DNA of 64,000 nucleotides from contig NZ_BJUA01000006.1 in assembly GCF_007989825.1 (NCBI RefSeq), forward strand, positions 1-64,000. The letters are read 5' to 3'. Made by a program: the position numbers and the translations under genes. The stretch is from Cellulomonas persica (GTDB lineage: Bacteria; Actinomycetota; Actinomycetes; Actinomycetales; Cellulomonadaceae). Below, in pieces: positions 33,408-43,700 of the stretch. The first letter of the stretch is position 1, and each line of letters begins with the position of its first letter. The notes below the pieces were generated by a model, which had not been told where the DNA came from, did not search any database, and was given only the letters and a program-made list of their open reading frames with translations.

Positions 33408-35093
33408 ATGGCCACCGTCGTCGAGATCGAACGCCTGCAGGCGCTCGTCGAGCGCCTGGGTCCGCTCGCGGCCAAGGCGCGCGGTGAGCTCATCGCGGCC
33501 GACGACTGGAACACGCTCGTCGCCGCGCTCATCGAGGTGGGTCGCGCCACCGTCGCGAGCGGCCAGGCGGGCGTGCCGCAGCACGAGCATCCCGACCAGG
33601 TGTCGATCGGCTGGCTCGACCCGCAGCTGCGCCAGATCATCACGGGCGGCGGCCTGAAGGACCCCGCGCTCGACAGCGCGCTCATCAAGCTGCGGCGCGA
33701 CGTGGGGCTGCTCGACACGCGCCTGTCGCGCGTCGGCGAGGACCTGGCGTCCACGCGGACCCGGGTGGACGTCGTCGCGACGAACGACCTGACCCGCAGC
33801 GCGACGCTCGACCGCCTCAACCGCAAGGTGCTGGGCGCGGCCGACGACCGCGGCGACATCGCCGACATGCGCACGACGCTGCGCACGCTGCAGGTCGAGG
33901 TCGGACGCGCGGTCGAGGTCGGCAGCCAGCTCGAGGTCGACGGGCGACCCGTCGACGTCCCCGGTCTGGTGCAGCGCCTCGGCGACGTCGAGAAGCTCCG
34001 CGACCGGCTGACCCGGCCCGACGGCTCGCTGCTCGACGCCTCCGGCCTGGAGATCCGGCTCACCGAACTGCAGACGTCGCTCGTGACGCAGGACCAGCTC
34101 ACCGAGGCGATCGACGAGGTGCGCGAGGGCCGCGGCGGAGCGGGCGACCTCGAGCAGGTGCTCGACGCCGCGCGGCAGGCGGCACGCACCGAGGCGGGCT
34201 CGGCGGTCGAGACGCTCGGGACCGACCTGCGCTCGCAGCTCCAGGCTCGCTTCGCGGAGATCGGCCCGGTGGTCGACGCGGCCGTCAAGCGCGAGACCGC
34301 CGCGCTCGTCGACCAGGTGCTCACCACGACGCGCAACGAGCTCGCCGAGTCGCTCACGAACCTGGACACCGAGGTTCGCGAGGCCGTCGCCGCCGACCTG
34401 GACCGACGCCTCGAGGTCGCCGACGCACGCACGCGCGACCAGCTCGACCAGCTCCAGGCGTCGATCGCGCCGCAGGTCGAGCGCGCGGTCGACAACCAGC
34501 TCGCGAACGCGCTCGGCGACGTCCGGGCGCAGCTCGAGCGCGTCGACGAGCGGCAGTCCGCGCTCGAGTCCCAGGTCAAGGAGAACAGCACGCGCATCGC
34601 GCAGCTCGACGAGCGCATCGAGGTCAACCGCCGCGCGGAGGCCGTCGAGCGGGAGCAGCTCCGCAAGGACCTGCTCACCGAGATCAGCCGCCTCGAGGAG
34701 CAGATCGACACGCGCATCGGGCGGGGCCTGACCGACGTCCGCACGCAGCTCGCGCTCGACCTGGAGGCGAACGTGCTCGCGGCGCGGCGTGAGCTCGAGG
34801 TCTCCCTCGCCGAGGTCGCCCGGCAGGCCGCGACGACCGAGGTGCAGGTCCTCGGCAACGGGCTGCAGACCGACGTGCAGGGCGTGGTGCGCCAGGCGGT
34901 CGCCACGGAGACCGCGGGCGTGCGCGACACGGTCGAGTCCGAGCTGGCCGGGCTGCGCCAGCAGGTCGCCGGGCTCGTCACCAACGAGGTCGCGCGCCAG
35001 ACCCAGGACGTCCCGCTGATCGTCGAGAAGCAGCTCGCGACGCTGCGTCCCGAGCTGGAACGACTCGTCGACTCCCGGATCGGGCGGAGGTGA
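33408..35093 (+). CDS. Long coiled-coil protein of the contractile system
   Basis: 561 residues. Residues 1-65 hold the DWN/HxH module (GELIAADDWN, W34; QHEHPD, H59 and H61). The rest is almost continuous heptad-patterned helix, such as RLSRVGEDLASTRTRVDVVA and 'EREQLRKDLLTEISRLEEQI', with a short break near 80-90. Length and composition suit a trimeric fibre stalk. The ATG has AAGGAG upstream. No receptor-binding domain is evident at the C-terminus. Confidence 0.65.
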   Translation: MATVVEIERLQALVERLGPLAAKARGELIAADDWNTLVAALIEVGRATVASGQAGVPQHEHPDQVSIGWLDPQLRQIITGGGLKDPALDSALIKLRRDVGLLDTRLSRVGEDLASTRTRVDVVATNDLTRSATLDRLNRKVLGAADDRGDIADMRTTLRTLQVEVGRAVEVGSQLEVDGRPVDVPGLVQRLGDVEKLRDRLTRPDGSLLDASGLEIRLTELQTSLVTQDQLTEAIDEVREGRGGAGDLEQVLDAARQAARTEAGSAVETLGTDLRSQLQARFAEIGPVVDAAVKRETAALVDQVLTTTRNELAESLTNLDTEVREAVAADLDRRLEVADARTRDQLDQLQASIAPQVERAVDNQLANALGDVRAQLERVDERQSALESQVKENSTRIAQLDERIEVNRRAEAVEREQLRKDLLTEISRLEEQIDTRIGRGLTDVRTQLALDLEANVLAARRELEVSLAEVARQAATTEVQVLGNGLQTDVQGVVRQAVATETAGVRDTVESELAGLRQQVAGLVTNEVARQTQDVPLIVEKQLATLRPELERLVDSRIGRR

Positions 35094-35096
35094 GGC

Positions 35097-35993
35097 GTGC
35101 TCACCGAGCTCGAGTCCCGTCTCGCGGACGTGCTGGGGGCGGCGCTGCCGGCGCCGTTCGGCGGTCGCGTGCGCAGGCGCGGCGCAGCCGGTCCGGCGGG
35201 TGCCGGACCGGTCGTGCGGCTCGGTGTGCAGGGCTACCGCCCGCTCGAGCCCGACGTGTTCTCGACCCGCCCCGAGGTCGGCGCGGGTGCGCCGACGCTG
35301 CGCCGGGTCGTGCGTCTGCACGTGACGATCGGGCTCGACGTGACGACCGACCCGCCCGGTGACCGCCTGGGCGAGCTGGCCGGGACCGACGCGCTGCTGT
35401 TCGCGCTGCAGGAGCCCGCGGTGCGGTCCGCGAGCGCTCTCGTCGCACCGGGTGACCAGGGCTTCCGGCTCGACGGGATCGAGCTGCTCGAGGTCGGCAC
35501 GCAGGACGACGACCCGGACGTCCTCGTCGGCGCCGAGGGCTGGTTCTGGCCCGTGGGAGTGCCGGGGCAGGACGGTCGCGCGATCGCGCACGCGCTCGTG
35601 CGCGAGGTGCGCCTGCCGATGCGGCTCACGCTGGGTGGTGCGCTCGTCGCGGGCGGCGCCGCGGTGGCGTGCGACCTCACGTTCGGCGCGACGGGCGCGC
35701 TCGACGTGGCCGACGGACCGGGCGGCACCCCGACGACGGCGCCGTTCGGGGCGGTCGCGCTGCGGCTGCTCGACGACGGCGGCGGTCCGGGCGCGGGCGT
35801 GCTCGACACCGCCGCGTCCCCGCCGGGCACGACGGTCGTCGCGACGGTCGAGGCGGACGGCGCCGCGTTCACCTACACCCCGCCCGCGGCCGCCGCGCGC
35901 GAGCACCTCGTCGTCCTCGCGCAGGCCGGGACCGGCGCCGACGCGCGGACCGGCATGGAGCTCGCGCGCTTCGACCTGGTGGTGACGCCGTGA
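35097..35993 (+). CDS. Unrecognised contractile-system protein
   Basis: 298 residues. It starts MLTELESRLADVLGAALPAP and continues through several beta segments (RRVVRLHVTIGLDV, 'FRLDGIELLEVGTQDDD', GAEGWFWPVG). Size and an early domain with 'LLFALQEPAVRSAS' would fit a tail-terminator or cap protein, but no family motif supports that. The C-terminal ~100 residues form a separate beta domain. GTG start 3 nt after the previous stop; GTGA overlap with the next gene. Confidence 0.5.
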   Translation: MLTELESRLADVLGAALPAPFGGRVRRRGAAGPAGAGPVVRLGVQGYRPLEPDVFSTRPEVGAGAPTLRRVVRLHVTIGLDVTTDPPGDRLGELAGTDALLFALQEPAVRSASALVAPGDQGFRLDGIELLEVGTQDDDPDVLVGAEGWFWPVGVPGQDGRAIAHALVREVRLPMRLTLGGALVAGGAAVACDLTFGATGALDVADGPGGTPTTAPFGAVALRLLDDGGGPGAGVLDTAASPPGTTVVATVEADGAAFTYTPPAAAAREHLVVLAQAGTGADARTGMELARFDLVVTP

Positions 35994-37462
35994 ACGCCCC
36001 CATCGGCGTCGTCGGCGTCGGCGAGGTGAGCATGGTCGTCGTCCCGCAGACCGCCTACCTCGTGCAGGCGGGCGTGACGATCCCGCCGTCCGGCTACGTC
36101 GTGCCCACCGCGTGGCGCGCGGTCGCGGGCGCGACGGGCGCGCGGGTCGGCAGCGCGATTCTCACGGTCGACCCGGTGACCTACGGCGCGGGGCGCGACG
36201 CCGGCGTCGTCGCCGCAGGGAAGAACGCCACGACGAGCATCGCCGTCACCCCGCCGGACGCGCGCGTGCCGACGCGCGGGCTGACCCTCCCGTCGCTGCG
36301 CTCGGCCCCCGACGGCGAGGCGCTTCCCCTGTCGGACGACCTGCACCTCGTCGTCCACCAGGGCGGCACCCCGGTGGTCGCGGTCCCGCCGCTGCCCGCC
36401 GACCACTACGTGCCCGCACAGCTCACGGGCGGCGCACTGTCGGGCTCGGCGCTCACACTGCCCGACCTCGTCGGTCCGCTCAGCGTGACCCTCGCCGCCG
36501 GCCGCACGCTGGATGAGCTCACGAGCCTGAGCTTCGCCCACGGGGACGTGCGCCTGAAGGCCGCGCCCATGCCGGTCGGCCTGCACGTGGTCGGGCCGGA
36601 CGGCGACGAGCAGCTCGCCGTACCCGGTCCGCTGCGCACCACGCTCACGCACGACCTCGCACCGGCGCTGCAGCGGCACCTCGCCGCGGCCGTCGTCGAC
36701 CAGGAGGGCGGCACGGCACCCGTCACGCTCCGCTCGGACGCCACCGGGGACGCGTACGTCCGGCTCGCCGTGACCGGCCTGGTCATCGAGCGTGCGATCG
36801 AGGGCCGGCCGAGCGTCGAGTGCGACGGCGCGCCCACGAGCGTGCCGCGGCCGGGCGTGACGCCCGGCCGCGCGCCGACGCACACGCGCGCCGACGTGAT
36901 CGTGACCCACCACGGCGCGGCGCTGCACCCCTCGTCGGACCCCGTGCCCGCCGCTGACGCGGACGTGGGCGGCGTGGCGGTGCGCGACGTCGGCGTCACG
37001 AGACGGATCCCGGCCGCGACGCTCGCGGGCGAGCACCTGGTGCGCGTCGCGGTGGTCGGCTGGCCGCACGGCGAGACCGACCTCGCGCTCGGCGTCGCGG
37101 GTGCGAGCCTGACCGCGTCCGCGCTGCCGGGCGCCGACGGTCGCGGCGCGCCGAGCGTCGTGTGGTTCACGCTGCCGACGCCCGCCGCGGTCGACGGTCC
37201 CGTCGACGTCACGCTGCGCGCGACCCGCGGCGCGTTCCGCTGGTTCGAGCCGGCCGACGGGAGCGGCCCGGCGCTGCGCCTCGCGGTCGCGTCGTCGCCC
37301 GTCGGGACGCGCGTCGTCGTCGGTGGCGTCGGCCTGGACCTCACGGGCGAGACGACGACGACGACCGGCGTCCTGCTCGCCGGGACCGACGGCTGGGCGG
37401 TCGAGACCGACCAGCTCTGCACGGTCGCGCTGGCGAACGCCGTCATGGAGTTCGCGCCGTGA
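35990..37462 (+). CDS. Beta-rich contractile-system protein, unknown
   Basis: 490 residues, almost wholly beta. No signal peptide or transmembrane segment. Repeated Ig-like or jelly-roll-type segments include 'PLSVTLAAGRTLDELTSL', 'VRLAVTGLVIERAIEG', HLVRVAVVGWPHGETD and 'ALRLAVASSPVGTRVVVGG'. A surface adhesin or fibre domain is plausible from context only. The GTG start overlaps the preceding stop. Confidence 0.5.
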   Translation: MNAPIGVVGVGEVSMVVVPQTAYLVQAGVTIPPSGYVVPTAWRAVAGATGARVGSAILTVDPVTYGAGRDAGVVAAGKNATTSIAVTPPDARVPTRGLTLPSLRSAPDGEALPLSDDLHLVVHQGGTPVVAVPPLPADHYVPAQLTGGALSGSALTLPDLVGPLSVTLAAGRTLDELTSLSFAHGDVRLKAAPMPVGLHVVGPDGDEQLAVPGPLRTTLTHDLAPALQRHLAAAVVDQEGGTAPVTLRSDATGDAYVRLAVTGLVIERAIEGRPSVECDGAPTSVPRPGVTPGRAPTHTRADVIVTHHGAALHPSSDPVPAADADVGGVAVRDVGVTRRIPAATLAGEHLVRVAVVGWPHGETDLALGVAGASLTASALPGADGRGAPSVVWFTLPTPAAVDGPVDVTLRATRGAFRWFEPADGSGPALRLAVASSPVGTRVVVGGVGLDLTGETTTTTGVLLAGTDGWAVETDQLCTVALANAVMEFAP

Positions 37463-37472
37463 GGAGGCGACC

Positions 37473-40400
37473 GTGACGCTCCTGGATGACCTGCAGGCCC
37501 TCGACCTGTCGGCGATCGTCGACGCCAAGGGCTCGATCTCGGTCGCGCTCGACGTCGACGACCTGCAGGCGCTGCTCGGCGGCGGTGCCGTGGCCGGCGT
37601 GCTCGGCGACCTCGGCACGGCCGTCCAGACCGCGGTCACCGCGGTCGACGACCCGTCGACGCTCGTCGAACCGCTCGCGGACGCGCTCGTGCGCCTGCTC
37701 GACGCGATCGGGGCCGACCTGCCAGTCGCCGAGTACGCGCAGGCCGTCGCCGAGGGCGCGCGCGTCGTGGCGAGCCTCGTCGGCGCGCTGTCGGGCGACC
37801 CGCTGCAGCTGAGCCTGCCCGGCTCGATCGACGCCGGCTCCGCGCTGGGCCGGGTCGCTGGTGGCCTCGGCGACCACGCGACCGCGGTGTCCGGGGGGCT
37901 CGCACGGCTGCAGTCGCTCGTGCGCACGGTCGACGGCGGGCTGCCGTCCGACCCCGCCGCCCTCGTCGACATCGCGATGCAGATCCTGCTCCCCTTCGGC
38001 TCGTCGGCGATCGACCCCGTCCGGGCGTGGTCGACGACCGTCGACGCCCAGCTCGCGCGCGTCCGCATCGACCCGAGGCTCGGCGAGGGGCTGGTCGTGG
38101 CGCTCGGGCGCGTGCGGGCCGCCGCCGACGCCGGGGACGTGACCGCGGTCCGCGCCGCGCTGACGTCCCTCGAGCAGGTACGCACCGCGACGATCGCGCA
38201 GCTCGCCGCGGCGCTGCGCACCGTGACAGGCGTGCTGAACGCGACGCGCGTCGGTGACCTCGCGGGCCCGGTGCGGACGCTGCGCGGCACGCTCGGCACC
38301 GTCGAGCAGGGCGCGCTCGACCTGCTCGACGACTGGCGCGGCATGATCGCCGACGCCCGCCGGTTCGTCGAGGACCTGGACGCCCAGCGCGCACTCGACG
38401 CGCTGCGCGACCTGCTCGACGGCGTCGAGCAGGCTGCGCGCCAGACCGTGCTCGGGGTCGTCGACCAGTCGGTCGAGGTCGTCAAGGGCTGGCTGCGCGA
38501 CCTGCTGCGCGAGCTGCCGCTGCGCTCGCTGCGCCAGGCGCTGTCGGACGCGATCGCGAGGCTCGCGCAGGCGATCGACGACGCCGACCTCGACGCGCCG
38601 GTCGTCGTCGTGCGCCAGACGCTCGCCGACGTCGCCCAGACGCTCGCCGCCGCCGACCCGGCAGCGCTGGTCGCCGCGGCGGTCGACCAGCTCGAGCAGG
38701 TCGTCAAGGACCTCGTGGACTCGCTCGCCGCGGCGCTCGGCGACATCGCCGCAGGCGTCGAGGAGATCGCCGACGACGCGCGCGCCGTGCTCGAGCGAGC
38801 GGTCGAGGGCCTGCGCGCCTTCAGCGAGGCGGCGGCTGCGATCTCGGCCGCGGTCGGCGGCACGCAGATCAGCGACGCCGCGGCGGCGGTCGCCGCCCAG
38901 CTCCAGGACCTGCGCGAGCAGGTGAGCGAGGTCGTCTCGGGCGTCGAGCTGCCCGAGCCGCTGCGCGAGAGCGTCGAGCAGCTCGTGTCGATGCTCGAGA
39001 GCATCGACCTCGACGAGGCCGTCCGACGTCCGCTCGAGGGCGCCGCGGCCCAGCTGCAGGTCCCGCCGACCGTCGGCGCGACCGTGCGCGAGGGCCTGCA
39101 GGCCGTCAGCGACGCGATCTCCTCTCTCGTCCCCACGGACCTCGTCGCGGACCTCGACGCGATGCTTGCGGACGCGCTCGCGCAGCTCGGCTCGATCGAC
39201 GTCTCGTCCCTCACGTCCGGCGTGGCCGAGGTGCTCGACGACGCCGCGGGGACGATCGAGGGCGTCCACCTGACCGAGCTCGTCGCGCCCGCGAGCGCCG
39301 TCTTCGACCAGGTCCTGTCCGCGGTGGACCGCGTGCACCCGCGCACGTTGCTGGCCCCCGCGATCGACCTCTACCGCCAGATCGCTGGCGCGGTGCCCGT
39401 CCCGGCGCCCGACGCGATCGGCACGCGCGTCGGCACCGTCACCTCGCAGGCCGGCGAGGCCGCCGCGCGCGCCGCGATCGAGCCGGCGCTCGGCGCGATC
39501 GGCCTGGGCGGCGGGACGGCGACGCCCACCGCAGCGCAGCCCGCTCCCCCGCCGGACCTGCGCCCGGGCGACGTCGTGCGGCTCGTCGGGTACCTGCCCG
39601 CGCGGCTGCGCGAGGCGCTCGTCGACCTGGGCACCGGTCCTGTCGGGCAGGTCCTGTCGTCCCTCGACGACCTGCTCACCGGGACGGCGACCGCGCTGCG
39701 CGGGACGCGGGACCGGTTGCTCGGGCTGCAGTCGCAGGTCGAGTCCGGACTCGAGGCCGCCGTGGCCCCGATCGCCGCGGCCCAGCTCGACGCGCAGCTC
39801 GCGCTGCGTCGCTCGGCCGCACTCTCGGCCGGCGGCGTGGATCTCGCCGTCTCGGTCGACGTCGTCGCGACGGTGTCGCCCGCCGCGCTGCTGCGCGCGG
39901 TCGAGGGCGAGCGCGCGCTCGTCGCCGCGAGCGCGGGCGGGCTCGCGGGTGCGCTCGTCGGGCCGGTCGCGGACGACCTGGTGTCGGTGGCCGACCTCCT
40001 CGAGGCGGTGCTGCCCTCGCAGGTCCTCGGCGACGTCGACGGACTGCTCGCCGCGCTCGACCCCGAGCCGCTCGCGGCCGAGCTCGACGCGCTGTTCACG
40101 TCGATCGTCGCCGCCATGCCCGCGTTCCTGAGCGCCGCCGGCACCGCCGTGACCGAGGTCGTCGACCGCATCCGCGCGCTCGTCGAGGAGTTCAACCCCG
40201 GCGCCCTCGCCCAGCGGTACCTCTCGGTGGTCGAGGTGGTCCGCGACGAGCTCGCGCTGCTCGACCCCGCGCGGCTCGCCGACGAGCTGGGCGAGGTGCA
40301 TGCGGTGCTGCGCGCGACGCTCGCCGCGTACGACCCGGCGGTGCTGGCGGGTGACCTGGACGCGCTGCTCGCCCAGGTGGCCGGTGCGATCCGCGGGCTC

Positions 40401-40706
40401 GACCCGGCCGGGCTCATGCCGGACCTCTCGGGCGTGGCCGCACAGGTCGCGCGCGTCGCGGACGTGCTGCCGATCGCGGCGCTCGAGGGCGTCGGTCAGC
40501 AGCTCGTCGCGGTCGGCGACGAGCTCCGCGAGCTGGACGTCGACGGCATGATCGCCACCGTCGACGCCATCCCGCCGCAGGTGGCGGAGTCGGTCTCCGT
40601 GCTCGTCGACACGATCCGGGACGAGCTCGTCGCGCTGCTGGAGTCCATCCGCTACGCGGGCGGCTCCGCGTCGGTGTCCGTCTCCGTCTCGGGATCCGTG
40701 GGGTGA
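37473..40706 (+). CDS. 1077-residue helical repeat protein
   Basis: Almost entirely amphipathic helix, rich in Leu, Ala, Val and Asp, with no transmembrane segment, signal or enzyme motif. Repeats opening with an (L/Y)DP motif occur with Asp at about residues 931, 954 and 977, exactly 23 apart, and a related copy at 863. A Pro-rich break (TPTAAQPAPPPDLRPGD) near 690 divides it in two. A ruler or tape-measure role, or an extended scaffold for the adjacent giant protein, is possible; classic tape measures lie upstream of the hub and have hydrophobic stretches, which argues against the first. GTG start with GAGGAGG upstream. Confidence 0.55.
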   Translation: MTLLDDLQALDLSAIVDAKGSISVALDVDDLQALLGGGAVAGVLGDLGTAVQTAVTAVDDPSTLVEPLADALVRLLDAIGADLPVAEYAQAVAEGARVVASLVGALSGDPLQLSLPGSIDAGSALGRVAGGLGDHATAVSGGLARLQSLVRTVDGGLPSDPAALVDIAMQILLPFGSSAIDPVRAWSTTVDAQLARVRIDPRLGEGLVVALGRVRAAADAGDVTAVRAALTSLEQVRTATIAQLAAALRTVTGVLNATRVGDLAGPVRTLRGTLGTVEQGALDLLDDWRGMIADARRFVEDLDAQRALDALRDLLDGVEQAARQTVLGVVDQSVEVVKGWLRDLLRELPLRSLRQALSDAIARLAQAIDDADLDAPVVVVRQTLADVAQTLAAADPAALVAAAVDQLEQVVKDLVDSLAAALGDIAAGVEEIADDARAVLERAVEGLRAFSEAAAAISAAVGGTQISDAAAAVAAQLQDLREQVSEVVSGVELPEPLRESVEQLVSMLESIDLDEAVRRPLEGAAAQLQVPPTVGATVREGLQAVSDAISSLVPTDLVADLDAMLADALAQLGSIDVSSLTSGVAEVLDDAAGTIEGVHLTELVAPASAVFDQVLSAVDRVHPRTLLAPAIDLYRQIAGAVPVPAPDAIGTRVGTVTSQAGEAAARAAIEPALGAIGLGGGTATPTAAQPAPPPDLRPGDVVRLVGYLPARLREALVDLGTGPVGQVLSSLDDLLTGTATALRGTRDRLLGLQSQVESGLEAAVAPIAAAQLDAQLALRRSAALSAGGVDLAVSVDVVATVSPAALLRAVEGERALVAASAGGLAGALVGPVADDLVSVADLLEAVLPSQVLGDVDGLLAALDPEPLAAELDALFTSIVAAMPAFLSAAGTAVTEVVDRIRALVEEFNPGALAQRYLSVVEVVRDELALLDPARLADELGEVHAVLRATLAAYDPAVLAGDLDALLAQVAGAIRGLDPAGLMPDLSGVAAQVARVADVLPIAALEGVGQQLVAVGDELRELDVDGMIATVDAIPPQVAESVSVLVDTIRDELVALLESIRYAGGSASVSVSVSGSVG

Positions 40707-40710
40707 CGCC

Positions 40711-43700
40711 ATGACCGCAACCACCGCCCGGCCGGCTGCGGGCCGGGGCAACGGCCCAGGGTCCAGCCCAGGCCCCGAGCTCGGCACGCACGTCGAGACG
40801 CTCGACCTGGGTGCGGCCGGCGTGCTCGAGGTCGAGCGCGACGGCGCGTCGGGCGTCCTCGTCGGCCTGCGCGGAGGCGGGCGGGAGTACCTCGTCGTGG
40901 ACGGCGACGGCACCCGCACCTGGCCGGGCGTCGCCCGGACGCACGAGCGCATGGGCGGGCAGTCCCTCGAGCGCGACGTGCGTCCCGAGGTCGGGCCGTC
41001 GTGGCGCGAGGTCTACCGCTGGTCGGGCGACGACCTCACGCTCGTCGACGGGGTCGAGGTCCGACGCGACGCGCACGGCCGCGTGGTCGCGTGCCTGCCG
41101 GGCGGCCCCGACCCCGCACCCGCGTCGCACCGCTGGTGGTACACGCACGACGAGCGCGGACTCGTCGGGATCCGCGGTCCCGGCGTCGCGCGTCGCCTCG
41201 CGCTCGGCCCGGACGGCCGCGTGCGCGAGGTGCACGACGAGACCGGGACGCGCGTGCTCGCCTGCGACGCCCGCGGGCGTCGCACGGTCCCCGCGCGCCC
41301 CGGGAACGACCTCGTCGACGACGACGGGCGCACGTGGGTCACGTCCGACCCGCAGGGCCGCGTGCACGCGGTCTTCCTGTGGGACGGCATGCGCTGCCTC
41401 GCGCGCGTGGACGGGCCGCTCGGCTCGCCGCTCGGCGCGGTGTTCAGCCTCGACCCGTCCGGGACGCCCGTGCGCGTCGTGACCAGCCGGGACGCGCAGC
41501 GCATCCCCCGCGACGCGTACGGCGAGGGGCTCCTCGCCCACGCGGACGTGCCGGGCCTGTTCGGCGGGCGCGTGCACGCGGGGGTCGTGCACCTGCCGCT
41601 GCGGCGCCTCGACCCGGTCACGGGTGCGTTCGCCGAGCCGGACCCGTGCGACGGCGGCGACGACGACCCTCGTCGTCCCTCCGGGTACGACGGACCGCTG
41701 CCCGTGGAGCGCGAGCCCCGGTCCGCCTTCGAGGTGTGCCGCGGCGACCCGGTCGGTCGCTCCGACCCGACCGGCGGCGTCTCCGGCGGGCTCGTCCTGT
41801 CGACGCTCACGTGGTCGTTCCAGAACAACATCGTGTCGTTCTTCGGGATCGACTGGTGGTTCAACCTGTTCCTGAGCCTGCTCGCCGCGCCGTTCGCGGG
41901 CGACCAGTACGACTTCTTCAGCTCGACCGGGTTGAGCACGACCGACCGGCTCGGCGCGTTCGGCGTGCGACGCGACGGCTTCATGAACGTCATCACCGGC
42001 GGGCGCCCGTTCACCACCCAGCACATCGTGTGGGCGCCCGACCACGAGTTCGAGGAGCTGCAGCGCGGCGAGGTGGTCGACCCGCTCGGCCGGTTCGAGC
42101 CGACGCACTACGGCACCGTGCTCGCGCTGGCCCCGACGGGTGCGGCGACCTCGTTCCTGAGCTGCGGGCCGACGAACGGGCCGTGGACACCCGGTCAGCT
42201 CACCGGGTGGACACGGCACGGCGGCGTGGGCGTCCCTGCCGCACCGGGCACGCTCACGCCGTGGTTCCCCTCGGGCGGTCTGCACCTCGACGACACGCGC
42301 ACCGACTGCCGGCACGACACGCCCGCGACGCTCACCGAGCTGCGGCCCGGCCCGGTGGCGGCCGGGGACTTCGAGACCCACACGGTCCTCCTCGCGCCCG
42401 GACCGACGGGTCTCGCGGCAGGAGCGCGCATCCTCGTCGAGGACGACGCCGCCATGGCGTTCGCGACCGTGCTGGGTGTCGTGCCCGCGCCGATGGGTGA
42501 ACGCATCCAGCTCACCGAGGACCTCCCGCTCACCGGCGCCTCGCTGCGCGTCACCCCGCTGGCGGCAGCAGCGGCCTCGAGCGAGTCGCGCCCTGCCGGG
42601 GCACCCGCAGACTCGCTGGATGCCCGCGGGACCACCGCGACGTACGCGACTGGCGACCTGCTGCGGCTGACCGCCGCGTCCGGTCAGGTGCTCGTCGCGC
42701 GCGTGGCTCGGCTCGAGGCGCGCCTGCCGCTCGAGCGGCCGCTGCCGGGCACGCTCACGTCGCCGGTCTCCGTCGCTGCGGGCACGCTCGGCCCGAGCCA
42801 GACCGTGACGGCCAGCGGCACGACGCTCGACTTCGGGACCGGTACGCCTCCCGGGCAGGGCGCGACGGGCGTGGTCGAGGGAGGCACGCGCACCGGTGTG
42901 CGCGTGGAGGCGCCGCCCGCCGGGAGCGTCGCGACGATCGACGTGGCCGCGCCCGCGGGCACGACCGCGTTCCGGAGCGTGACCGCCGGCACCGTGCTCG
43001 GCGCGCGCGACGACGCCGTCGAGACCGACCCGGCCCTCACCTACACCCCGCTCACCGCAGGCTCCGCACCCGACGGCTCTGCCGGGACGGTCGTCGTGCG
43101 GGTCGAGGGCGGCGGCCTCGCGCACGCTCGCGTCGTGCCTGGCGCCCCGACGCACGACGTCGTCGTGCTCGACCGTGCGCTCGTCGGCACCGGGCCCTGG
43201 ACCGTCGAGCGCTGGACCACCGCGGGCGCGACGACCTCCTCGGTCGTCAGCTCGGACGTGGTCGCCATCTCGGTGCCGTCCCCCGAACGGTTCGAGGGCA
43301 TGCCCGTCATGCTCACCCGCGTCGTCGGCGAGCCGCCCACGGCCACCGCGCGGCTGACCGGCGACGTCGTCGACGGCACGTTCACTCCCGCGCCGTCCAC
43401 CGCCACGCCGCCGACCCCCGCGCTCGCGTCGGGCCTGCAGGCGGGCCGCCCGGTGCTCGTCGGGACGGAGCTGACCGCCATCCGCTCGGTGCGCTGCGAC
43501 GTGACCTTCACCCCGGCGGTGGACCTGGCGGCCACCGGACTGCGGCTCGTCCGCCTCGCGCCCACCGGCTACGCGTACGACGCGGTCGTCGCCTCCGCCG
43601 CCGCCGTGGACCTGCGAGGGACGGTCACTCCCACCGGCGGCACCCCGGTCCCGGCGCCGTTCCTGCGAGCGGTGCCCGGCGACCTCCTCGCTGTGACGCC

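Noticed and set aside
35097-35993. Tail terminator/cap (Afp16-like)
   Set aside because: Only size and position suggest it; no family motif could be identified by eye.
37473-40706. Tape-measure protein as a firm call
   Set aside because: The length and helix content would fit, but it has no hydrophobic segments and lies after the fibre-like genes instead of before the hub, so it was left unassigned.
37443-40952. 1169-residue open frame on the reverse strand
   Set aside because: Antisense shadow of the helical repeat protein; Asp/Arg/His-rich without motifs.
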